Below, in pieces: positions 1 to 11,300 of a DNA stretch of 64,000 nt; positions within the stretch are counted from its first letter, which is position 1, and every line of letters starts with the position of its first letter. The stretch spans positions 1,388,001 through 1,452,000 of the forward strand of contig JAWNZC010000122.1 of the NCBI GenBank assembly GCA_035771165.1, written 5' to 3'. Made by a program: the position numbers and the translations under genes. The notes below the pieces were generated by a model, which worked only from the letters and a program-made list of their open reading frames with translations, did no database searches and was not told the origin of the DNA. The DNA comes from Paragorgia papillata. Its lineage: Eukaryota > Cnidaria > Anthozoa > Scleralcyonacea > Coralliidae.

Positions 1-2
1 GC

Positions 3-173
3 TCTCAAGGAGAACAGTTCTGTGAAAATTTAAAGACGCAGGATCCTAATATCAAATCTTGCCGTGTATTATGCTGCTCCGGTAATCTCTGTAATGTATC
101 CCCTAAAACACATCAAATGTACACCGGAGCTCTAGTGTTGGGTCTTGTGACGGCTCTTTTGTACAATTTTTGA
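3..173 (+). CDS. Ly6/uPAR (LU) domain GPI-anchored protein, C-terminal exon (partial)
   Basis: The frame from base 3 to the TGA at 171-173 encodes 56 residues. It shows the cysteine pattern that closes a three-finger LU domain (C-x3-CC-x4-LCN, seen as CRVLCCSGNLCN), then a short linker and a hydrophobic tail (GALVLGLVTALLYNF) that ends the protein. Such a tail without a following basic segment is the usual GPI-attachment signal, so the product is probably a surface GPI-anchored Ly6-like protein. The N-terminal part lies outside the window, so ligand and role cannot be told. The gene reads towards the ILRUN 3' end. The last 21 codons and the 3' UTR were amplified in tandem (see 111-1135). Domain call is confident; subfamily unknown. 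Confidence 0.82.
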   Translation, partial: SQGEQFCENLKTQDPNIKSCRVLCCSGNLCNVSPKTHQMYTGALVLGLVTALLYNF

Positions 174-1135
174 TTCTTGCAAATGTATTTTTCGCTGTAA
201 TACTTCCGCATAAATGTAGCCTTGCTTATATTCGCTTGTTTATTCAATGTAATGAAACATATTTCATAGAACACTCTCTCTACATCAGATGTACACTAGA
301 GCATTAGTGTTGAGTTTGTGACGGCTCTTTTGCACAATTTTTGATACTTTTAGATGTAGTTTTCGCTGTAGTACTTCCAAATAAATGTAGTTTTGTTAAT
401 TTGTTTGTTTATTCAATGTAATGAAACATATTCCATAAAACACTCTTTCTACATCAGATGTACACCGGAGCCCCAGTGTTGGGTCTTGTGACGGCTCTTT
501 TGTACAATTTTTGATTCTTGCAAATGTATTTTTCGCTGTTAGTACTTCCGAATAAATGTAGCCTTGCGTATATTCGCTTGTTTATTCAATATAATGAAAC
601 ATATTTCATATAACACTCTTTCTACATCAGATGTACACTAGAACATTAGTGTTGAGTTTGTGACGGCGCTTTTGTACAATTTTTGATACTTTTAGATGTA
701 TTTTTCGCTGTAGTACTTCCAAATAAATGTAGTTTTGCTTCTTTCTTTGTTTGTTTATTCAATGTAATGAAACATATTTCATAGAACACTCTCTCTACAT
801 CAGATGTACACTGAAGCATTAGTGTTGAGTTTATGACGGCTCTTTTGCACAATTTTTGATACTTTTAGATGTAGTTTTCGCTGTAGTACTTCCAAATAAA
901 TGTAGTTTTGTTAATTTGTTTGTTTATTCATTGTAATGAAACATATTTCATAGAACACTCTCTCTACATCAAATGTACACTGAAGCTTTAGTGTTGAGTT
1001 TGTGACGGCTCTTTTGCACAATTTTTGATACTTTTAGATGTAGTTTTCGCTGTAGTACTTCCAAATAAATGTAGTTTTGTATATTGGTTGGTTTGTTTAT
1101 TCAATGTAATGAACATATCTCACGTAACACACTCT
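111..1135 (+). repeat. Tandem array of about 171 bp derived from the LU gene 3' end
   Basis: Six units begin with CATCA(A/G)ATGTACAC at 111, 283, 452, 625, 798 and 967, spaced 172, 169, 173, 173 and 169 bp. The first unit contains the real C-terminal codons and stop of the LU gene plus 3' UTR; the others are copies of the same stretch. Units 1 and 3 are alike and keep the reading frame to the same TGA. Units 2, 4, 5 and 6 share a one-base loss that creates an early TGA, giving an A-B-A-B-B-B order. The array ends near 1135. Confidence 0.9.
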
Positions 1136-1469
1136 CTATTTTTGACAGAAATCGTCTAAAATACATAAGACTAGAGAGTCCGATATCGCCGACACGTTTC
1201 CTGTCCATATCTAGATTCGACTTCTGTTCCCATTGCTACCTCCCGCCCACCCCACCCCACCCCACCCTCGACAGACAGCACTCGCGTATTTGAAAAGTTC
1301 ACTCGTCTTTTCTCGTCGTTTCCCCCCCCCTGCCCTTCTTGAATAGAATGACAAGTCTCTTAAATATTGTTATCTGAGATATTATATTTATAATTATTAA
1401 TGCTTATATTACACTACACGCGTTAAAAATGTAATTCATCTCTAAAATTTAAATAGCTCGTCTCCTATT
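1136..1469. other. AT-rich spacer, nothing recognised
   Basis: AT-rich sequence with a short C-rich run near 1245-1265 and 1321-1330. I see no exon, RNA gene or repeat boundary here. Confidence 0.5.
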
Positions 1470-2246
1470 CGCTAATAGCGAGGTTCAGATCACACTTCCA
1501 CTACCGCTACTGCTACCGTAAATCTGGTTAAGCTGGTGTGAATGTTCATTTTTTCGTTCTGTAGTCGTAGTTGGTTTTAAAGTGCTTATATCACTTGTGG
1601 GCTTTTAACATATTTAAATAGATAAAAAAAAGTTAGTTAATAAGTTGTTTTGCCGTTTTTGATTTAGTTTAATAGTTTCCGAGATATAGGCCTTTAAACA
1701 TGCCAATTTGGGCCTTTCGCCAAAAATTTCCGTCGTTAATGTTTAAGCACGAGGGCCTGGGACTCAGGAACCTAAGACGACCGTCTTCTTAGTTGGAATC
1801 AATGTGCGTACTGGAAAACGGGTGCGAGCTCGACATTTCGATTTTTCAGTCACGTATATGTGTTTTTGTGAATCAATAAGCCGAAACGTAGTTGTTTTGA
1901 ATTGACTCGTTCCTGAGTCCCAGGCCCCCAAGGTGTTAAAATGAACGACGGAAATTTTTGAAAATTGGCATGTTCAGAAGCCAATATGTCAGGACTCAGG
2001 AACTATTTGATTAAATCAAAAACAGCAAAATAACTTATTAACTAACTTTTTTTGCTCTATTCAAATACGTTAAAACCCCACAAGTGATATAAGCACTTTA
2101 ATCCTAGTATCGTAAAACGCTTTCTTTTTGCACTAGGTTTGAGACCTGCGCCCTTTACTGAACGTAAAAACAATATTTGACATGCTTAATTATATTTACG
2201 GTAGCGGTAGTGGAAGTGTGATCTGAACCTCGCTATTGGCATAAAA
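1470..2246. mobile_element. Fold-back (MITE-like) element
   Basis: The left arm contains a block reading AGGTTCAGATCACACTTCC, and its reverse complement ends the right arm near 2205-2240. A second paired block lies inside (AGTGCTTATATCACTTGTGG near 1580 with its complement near 2080-2100). An innermost pair (CCTGGGACTCAGG / CCTGAGTCCCAGG) lies near 1755 and 1915. The arms are imperfect and no transposase frame is present. Confidence 0.7.
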
Positions 2247-2439
2247 ACCACGTGACCTTTATCGTAAGCTCTAGACACGTGATCGATAGGATGACGTCAT
2301 GCTTAACTACGCTGACTCAGCATGAAAGAAGGTTCCAATGTTTATTGCAGCATCATGTCAACCACACATGAGCTTACTATAGCGACGATGGTAATCAAAA
2401 GTTTAGTTGTTAATCATTATATTCATATTTCTACACTGT

Positions 2440-2578
2440 AGAAACTGAATGGTTAAAATAACCAACTGGCTGTCTCGTTCATTTGACTAGTTTATAATGG
2501 CAGGAATTATTTTGACCAAAATATTTGTTTGGTCCAACCATTAAAATTGGTTATTTTAACTTCTCGGTTTCTACAGAG
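2440..2578. mobile_element. Small palindromic repeat (TGGTTAAAATAACCA type)
   Basis: CTGTAGAAACTGAATGGTTA on the left matches TTAACTTCTCGGTTTCTACAG on the right in inverted orientation, around a core rich in AACCAATT-type motifs. The same core motif is multiplied at 20605-20865. Probable MITE. Confidence 0.5.
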
Positions 2579-2796
2579 GGAGTCTACGTTCCAAGTGTCT
2601 TTCTTCTGACTCAATCGCATACACCAGGATGCTAAATCGGCCAGGTTACTCGCAGCGTGCGAGCGTATCTTCATTTCGTGGCCTGGTGGGGAACGTGTAG
2701 GTCATTTGACGTTTGACGTCATCATGTATGGACATTTAATTATTATAAACCATCTTCTTTCCGTAGACTTGGAGCCGTATCCTCCTGAAAATGACA

Positions 2797-3058
2797 AAAT
2801 AAAGGAAACTTTAACACTTTGAAGCCTGACGACGAGTCTTTAGTATTTTATTCTGGCTAACGCCAGATTATTTTATTCCGGCTAACGCCAGACGATTTTA
2901 TTCAGCACAGGGAGAGGTCCAGGCCTCAATTAAAGTGTTAAAACCTATCTCTTTAACACTTTGAAGCCTGAAGACGAGTCTTTAGTATTTTATTCTGGCT
3001 AACGCCAGACGATTTTTTCAGCACAGGGAGAGGTCCAGGCCTCAAAGTGTCAAGACTC
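2797..3058. repeat. Two tandem units of the TTAACACTTTGA element
   Basis: Each unit opens with TTTAACACTTTGAAGCCTG, contains TTCTGGCTAACGCCAGA and closes with GAGGTCCAGGCCTCAA before AAGTGT. A further two units, in opposite orientation and with insertions, lie at 62366-63416. Confidence 0.75.
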
Positions 3059-3060
3059 TT

Positions 3061-5324
3061 TGGAGTATATGATTAATATTTTGGAGTATATCTAAATATC
3101 TTCCCTCTTACGTTGTGCAATTAATCACTGATTAGATGATTCGCTCATGAATAATTAACGAGTTTGAAAGGTGTACACAGCAATACTATTGATCTCTAAA
3201 AGAAGACTAGATCGAGTAATTCATTGTTCGCCAGAGTCAGAAAATGAAGCTCGCGAAATGACTCCGGATTTGGTCCCTTACTAATGGCGCCGATCAGGCA
3301 ATAGGCCATTTGCACGATGACGTGAGATGGCGTTGGGTGACTACAACTACCAGAATGCTTTGCGAGAATTCTAGGGTTTCGGCTAAAAGGGATCACTCAA
3401 AGGGACTGGTCCAATCAGTGAACTCTATATAAGGACTGGAACGATACCTACAAACCAAATTTTGAAGCCGTCATGGAGGCTGACATGCAGGGCGGCCCCA
3501 GTCCTCTTTATATGCAAGAAAATCTTTATTTTTTAAGTTATATTTTGTTATGAACCAATTACAAAGAAATGCAAACATGCTACAGTAATATATACTTCTT
3601 CTAAAGGCTTTTAGCAGCAAAAACGTAGCTTGAATATTTGACAAAAAAACACATTTTGAGTCCGAAACCGCGCGGATCTCTTGATTTTTTGTAGGGCAGC
3701 TCCCAAGTGTTGAGTCAGTTGAGGTATCAAAAGTCCAGAAAAAAGACTATAAACTATCTTGAATCAAATAAAGATAGCATTAATCAGGGCTAAGGCCTAC
3801 TGAAATCTAGTGGCTATAATCTGTCGAGCATATGGATGTTGACATGATCAATAAAAACCATAAATATTAAATTTTCTGAACAGTCAAAAAATCGAACAAA
3901 ACACAGAAATACGAACCGACAGTGTTTTAAAGGCATCAAAGATCAAAATATATGTGGTCTTACAAGATTCAAAAGGTATGAGGAGACTATTCATAAGAGC
4001 AAAGGCACAGCTTGATAGGGTTGCAAGAATTCATAAAAGAAAGACGAATAAATACTAAATATAACCTGAATTTTCGTCAGGAGTTTCCATCAATCCAAGC
4101 AAAATTTTGCTTTCGTTTGACAATATATTTCCTGCTTCAATCTATTTTTGCCAGCAAACATACCTCAGACAGAAAGGACAATGATTCTAATACATACTAG
4201 CTTCGTTATATCAATTCAAATGAAGTTCAACTACAAAAAAATAAAAAATTCTCGCTGGGCCATTGCCTGTTTTCTACCGCTCCTTGGACGTTGGTCAGAC
4301 GTTCATGTGTTGCCCCCAGCAGCCGGAAGTTTGGCTTCATCCAATCATAGGGCCGACCTTATGGAGGTATCGTTCCAGTCTTTATATAGAGTTCACTGGG
4401 TCCAATCCTTTCGCGGCTTTTCCAAAATATGTCGTCAAATATGTTTTTCCAAAAAGCTAGGGGGTAAACCAGATTTCTGATTAGGGTTAAGGTTTATGTT
4501 GTGGCTAGGGTATCGAAAAGATTGCTAAAATCTTGAGACTCACTAAAACTTGACGACATATTTTAGAAAAGCCTCCCATCCAGTCTTCTTTTGGAAATCA
4601 GTGGGAAACACAGTCCTAGATAAAGCATTTTTCTTCCTGGCAGCAAAATCCAAAAATAAATATTTCCTGCTAAATTAAATTAACGATTTCCTGCCCGATA
4701 GAATTTTTCAATTTTATAAATTGTGATACCATCAGACTTGCAAGTTTGTATCTCAAAACCATAATTTATCTGAATGTGGTATCTATACATACTTTGAAAT
4801 AGCGAACTTTTTCAATTGAATACTACGTAATACAAGTATACTAGCGTCAAAAATCGAAATGCTGAAACAGTTGAATAAGATAAAAGCAGCTTGCATTCTT
4901 GCAAATGCACAATGACAGCTGCAGCCTGCAACAGCCACACTATACTGAAATGACAAATATTTCATTGTTTTCTAGAACAAATCGTTGCGTCATTTGCGCA
5001 AGGATATACGAAGACAGGTTTAGGTCATGTAATTAACCTTCAAAACACTTTCGAATTGTCTACAAATCGCCGCTGGGTTTGGCAAGAATATAGAAAGATG
5101 AGTCATCGAATATGAAACTTGATATTCGATCAAAAGTGATGCCCATCAAAATTGTGTGATTGTGTGACCGTGACGCTTTTCGATTTTTTGAAGAATAGGA
5201 AATTTATATCTTTAAACTTTGACTTGGATAAAAAAAAATGACAAATATTTCCTGCAAGATACAAAAAATTTCCTGCGAACAACTTTTGCAAAAAAATTCC
5301 TGGCAGCACTGGGGAAACACCTAC
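3061..5324. other. Intergenic/intronic stretch beyond the last located ILRUN exon
   Basis: About 2.2 kb without a supported exon. Blocks near 3330-3450 and 4310-4460 are inverted copies of one repeat (GAACTCTATATAAGGACTGG and complement); related pieces recur near 37760-38075 and 48965-49030. The missing ILRUN terminal exon should lie on the minus strand here or further left, but I found no convincing candidate. Confidence 0.5.
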
Positions 5325-8300
5325 CTCTGGTATATGTAAAAGAGGCGGCTTTGTTACAGTTCTAAGAGGGTATTCTCCTGTTCTTACTGGACTATTAAAA
5401 GGTACTGGAGGAAGAGCTGTGTAGCCAAAAGGATTTCCCTCTGCAGTTTTATGGTCCGCTGCCTTGGCTGGTGACAACCCTGACTCGTGTCCAAGTTCGG
5501 ATAATTGCTGCGTTACTCCCAATAAACCATTCTCGTTTACGCCAATAATAACCCAAATGATATCTAGAGTAAAAGTAGAGAGAACGTATTGGGGGTGTTG
5601 GTGGCACAGTGGTTAGTTCAGTTATCTGGTCAGTTTAGTTATCTGATAAAAATTTCACCTTGGCCGCATTTGAGAAGAGTGCTTCCAGTTTGACTCTACC
5701 AAACACCACAGGTTTCCCCCGGGTATTCCCACTGGCCACTATTCCGGTTTCCTCTTGAAAGTAACACTAGACCAATGAGGGATGGCCCTTACTGGACCTC
5801 TAGGGAGAACAGTTAGATATAACTGATCGAGATATCCAGTATATCTGGGGAGCACGGATGGCGTGTGCTGTTAGCGCGCTGCCTCTCACCAAAAAGTTAA
5901 GCCCGGTTAGACGGGGTTAGTACTTGGATGGGTGACCGCTCGGGAATGACTCCGTTGTCGGGCTTGGACTCATGTGAGTAGAGTTGTAGTTGATCTCTCC
6001 AGTGCTTCGAGGGTTTTTCGCCGGGTTCTCCAGTTTTCCTCCCTCCATAAAATCAACACCCAACATCTTAGCTGTGATCCGTGGTCTGAACTGTGTCGTT
6101 GGCGGCTGCTTGGAGCGCCTTTGATATGCCTCGACACGGCCACGTTGATCTGCGTCCTTCGCAATTCAGCCTCTGGCTGCAAGTAAGGATGATTAGCCCC
6201 CAGTCCTTCATCCTTTATCCTTATAAATAAGATTAGTTTAGTTTTAATTTGGAAACATAGGTACACACTGCGTACATGCGTCTATAGGTTTAAAGACGCT
6301 ACGTGTTACACGGTGGAATTTTTTTCGTGAAAACTGCAATGGTTTGTGAACCAAAGGAAGCGAGACAAGTTTCACGTTTGTGTTCGTTGTCACGCAACGG
6401 CGTTCAGTGTACGAGGCTGACATCACTTTATGCTTCTCGACCGCCACGAAAAACCCGTATTAAACGCGTCCGGGCCTTGACGAGACGAAATCCGTGATAA
6501 ACATCCACGCTACTGACATAACGCTACGTGCATGCGTGGCCAAAAATGCATTTGTAGGACTTATGAAATTAAAGCTTTCTGGGGAGGCATGCGCTACGTC
6601 TTAAGATCTCGCTCGGAGAAGTTCGCCTTTAGTCATACTCCACAGAATCGTGGTCGTACTCACCGCCAAAATATTGTCCAGTCGGTGTACACATTCTCCA
6701 TTGCCCCTGGTATATTCCATTCTTTGCTGGTGAAATCATTTGAATACTAACATCAGTTGAATTCATGGGCTGCAAAGCTTCAACGAGAATCATTGTCAGC
6801 GGACCTAACTGATCACCGTGTGTGAATTTTAAGAAAACCCCATGCGGCCATCTTTCAGTACCTATAACGAACCATTTTAACAAAACGAATTCAGATATAG
6901 AAATAAAAGTAGCGTGCTGCGTAGGCAGTGTTGAAACAACAATCGAAATATAGTAAGGTTAGATATACTGCCGAAACAGAGAACGTAGGAGTCTAAGGTT
7001 TCTCTCTGACGAAGGGCCTTCGCTCGAAACAATAGACTCCTACGTTCTCTGTTTCGGCAGTATATCTAACCTTACTATATTTCGATTGTCGAATTCAGAT
7101 ATAGTCTAACGTTACTCTACATGGCTCAAAAGTTAAAGTGGCTATGACACGAAAATTAAGTTTGTCTTATTTGAAAGAACACTAATTAAAGGGCAACTAT
7201 ATGTTTCTAGGTTATTCTATTTTCCGTTGAAGTCGGAAAAGTTCAATCTAAAACCGAAGAAATAATTGCAACCAGTCACTCGGTTCCACTTTTATGAACT
7301 GTCTAAGTTTGAGTTTTTGCTCCTTTTGCGGAACTCGTGTGAACGACGACCGCGTCAAAATAAAGACTGGTACTAGTACCTTGTGATATCATACCCGGTC
7401 ATGCTTCAAGAGGACCTAAGAAGGCTTCGCTGATAAATTATTTTCTTTACCTCGAAATTCATATTTTTCTTTACTTTTGCTAACTTAAAGTTAAATGACA
7501 TCCTTTCAGAAGAAAATATAACTTGAAAATATTTAGTTGACCTTTAAAATGACAAAGTAACATCTTTTGCAGTTTTTCGTTTCCCTGCTTCGTTTTTAAG
7601 ATATTTTAGTTTGTTTAACCCTTTCACGCAAGGCTTTCCGAGACTTCTCCCCTTGACGAATAAAATCGTCTGGCGTTAGACAGAGTAGAAAGAGGTACAC
7701 GTGCATTAAAGTGTTTATGTCTTTGCTATTATCAAACAAAACTTAATTCGAAGGAAGCGTGTGCGTGTGTTCTTTCCACAACACCAAACTTGTAGAATTT
7801 CAAGTGATTTCGTATTTTCGTTTGATAATAATAAAGGCTTATTAACCGAGTGCGAGGTCTGTACGGGAAAGTATTTGCCTGAGGTTTTCGTACAGACCGA
7901 GCGACGAAGGAGCGAGGTTTGTGCGAGAGAAACCGAGGGCAAATACTTTCCCGTACAGACCGAGAAAACGAGGTTAATAAGCCTTTTATTATATGGCTTT
8001 TGGTTTGTTTTCTTATCTGTTTTTAGTTTTACGTTTGTCTTGATTAGGTGTCGCTGTTCACCTTAGTTCTTACTTTTGAGCTTGTTCGTTTCGCTTCATG
8101 TTTACACTGTTAGGCTTTTATTTTTCGCGCTTTTAAATAAGAAGTTTTTATTAAAAGAAACAATGATGTTTCAGGACGTATTATTGTTCAAAATTTTCCA
8201 ACGAATATATCTAATTCGCTTTTATTTTCATTCAAATCAACTCAGTAATTTTCCCGCCAAAACTTGCAGGTCATTAAAAAGGACGTAAAGCCCTCTCACA

Positions 8301-11300
8301 TTGCCGAGAGGGCATTACGGCTTTTTCCGGACCTCTCAGCAACCAATCAGCGTGCGCCGTTTGGCGTAATGACCCGAAAACAAGCCCAGCCACATAATAA
8401 ACGTGCATAATGACTTATCGTAAGTGTTTATATCTTTGCTATTATCAAACAAAACTTAATTCGAAGGAAGCGTGTGCGTGTGTTCTTTCCACAACACCAA
8501 ACTTGTAGAATTTCAAGTGATTTCGTATTTTCGTTTGATAATAACAAAGATATATAACCTCCGATAAGTCCCGATGCGCATGTGCGTCACAACATGTGAC
8601 ATAATTACATAGTTATGAAAAAAAATGAAATATCTCCACAACGAAGCAAGGAAACAAAAAACTGCAAAATATATTGCTTTGTCATTTTAAGTGTTCTTTC
8701 AAATAAGACAGACTTAATTTTCGTGCCATAGGAAGCTATTACTGTCGTGGCAATAGAAGCATTCCGTAAAATATTGTTGCAATATATTCGTCAAGTTGAA
8801 GAATTCATTTGAGAAGGTTCGTTGACAACTTCCTGTTTTGAATCCTGTTTTGAATTTGATTGGTGTTTGGCACATAATCCTGTTTCTTATTGGTTGTTTA
8901 AAAACTAGAAACCAATCAAATTCAAAACAGGAAGTTAGCAAAACATTTTCATCAAATGAATTGGTCAAACATAGTAAATGAATTGAAAAAATATTTTAGG
9001 AACGCTTCTATATTGCCACGACAGTAATATAAAAAAGAAACTAGCAATTTTCACTCGGCAAAAGTCTACAGTAACATTGATAGCGTACCATTATTTTTTA
9101 ATCTCCATGTTTTCACGAATGACGTTTGTGGAGGGACGGCTTCACCTTCTCCAATTGTTATATCTTGAATAAATTCCATGCTAGGAAGCTTTTCTGATTG
9201 AGCACTGTTAAAATCATAATAGGCTCCAATGGCTGCCTAAATCAATTCGTATTCAATCACATTTAGACTAAAAATTTAAACTAAAAATAAAATATACACT
9301 TTTTCTTTTTAAACTGCCTATAATAAACTCAAATAGGATATTATTATAAGTAATAACATGACTTTGAGGGAAATTAGCGATTAAATTTCCCGTAGCCGAG
9401 GGAAGGTTTGTGAAATTGGCAGAGGACTTTTACAAATCTTCCCGAGGCAAAGGGGAAATTTAATCCCTAATTTCCCGAAAAGTCATGTTATTAGTTTGTA
9501 ATACTACGATCGCCGAGGAAAACTTTGAGAATCTTACCGACAGGAAATTTACACGGTTGATCAAAGAAGTTGCATCTAATTTTCCCGTGCATGTTGATGA
9601 GGGAAAATATATGCAAGCGGAAAATTTAGAAGAAGACAAAGGATTTCTTTGTCTTCTAATTTTCCCTCATCGACATGCACGGGAAAATTAGAAGACAAAG
9701 GAAAAATTTCCCTCTTGCATGAGCAATGAGGAAATACGAGGTTTACATTCCCTCGGAGAACAAAAGAATCCGAGGCGATCACGGTATTACTGAATATGGA
9801 ATTTCTATATAAAGTGAATAGTTGAATGCCAAAATATTTTCTGACTTGAACTTCTATTTGTTGTTATATAATTGAGGTTTGTATTTCCAAAATGGTAATG
9901 AGGATGACATCAATGTAGGCATTTGTGTGTTTTTTTAAATTTTAAACCGCTTGACGATTTTAATGGGAAAAAATGATAAAATACAGAATATACTATTCAA
10001 GTATTCCATTAACATGTGAATTGGATAATATTTCTCATGTAACAGAACACTGCGTATGCAAATTATGCCTATACATAGACATCATCCTCATTACCATTTT
10101 GGAAATACAAACCTCAATATAACAACAAATAAAAGTTCAAATCAAATCAAATATTTTGGCATTCAACTATACACATTAAATAGAATCCATAATATGCAGT
10201 GATATATCATATTTGGGCTTACATAAGCACTTTTTAAAAAACAGAGAAACAGAGGGATATGCTTTCCTAGAAAAATTTCAGTGAATGCTCAAGTCTCAAA
10301 GGATATTTAATGCAATTTGGGGGCACTAATTTGGTTGCTGCGTTACCTGGGACTCAAATTGTTATGGAAGTGATGAATATTTTCCAGATTTAATTTCGAC
10401 TATGTGGATACTCTTTTTTCTACATCCTATATCCCCCCTCCCCTCACACACACTCATCCAACATATCTAAACCACATATGTTACCTGCATTTATATGCTT
10501 TTCCCTGGTGAGTCAGGGTTGTGTCTTAAGCCGGGCATACACTGAAACAAGTTTCCAATACATATTTTCGAAAAAGTTTCCAAAACTTGTTTCAGAAAAT
10601 AGAACAGTGTTCTAATCAGGGAAACTTAATTTCTGAAACAAAGTTTTGGAAACTTTTCAACATACACTGGAAACTTTTGTTTCTCAAACTGTGTTTTGGT
10701 AACCTGTTTCGGAAATTTTCTCTAGTGTATACCGGGCTTTACACTGTGATTGATCATTTACCATGTTTATATCAGGCTATGCAAACACAGTTGTGATGTC
10801 ACAGCACATTTCATAGCCTTATTTCATAAAATAAATCGATTCCCTTGTGTTTATAAAATGTATAAATTGTATAACCTGATGCACACAGCTGACTGAGTTT
10901 GGGAAAATTTGAAAGTAATTATATGTAAACCCTCACCTACAGTTCAACTATACAACTCACTCTCATGTTTGCATCAGGCTAAATAATATAAACATGGACA
11001 GCCATTTTACATTTCTTAAACATTATTGGGTTATGCATATATAGCTTGAATATATATTTTGTCAACAAGATTAAAACGCTTATACTATATAAATTACTAT
11101 ATATATATGTTGCATATATATATATATATATATGCAACGCTCACTACCCTTGTGGAAGTTTCAGCACTCTGGGCCCATGCGCACTTCACGCTATCTGAAT
11201 GTACTTCACCGATGCTGTCCCACATGCGGTTGTCACCGACGATCGCATGTGTATAAGTAATTGATGAAATTTATTCAGATTGTTCCAAGCTACACTGATG

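Noticed and set aside
111..1135. CRISPR-like array
   Set aside because: Direct repeats of about 171 bp without spacers, in a eukaryotic intergenic region; they are copies of a gene end.
5130..5324. Continuation of the ILRUN frame beyond the exon 5 donor
   Set aside because: Residues after LLHIPE lose all resemblance to the family and a good GTAGGT donor stands at the boundary.
5880..5970. 5S rRNA gene
   Set aside because: Only the internal promoter region resembles 5S; the rest belongs to a dispersed SINE body present several times.
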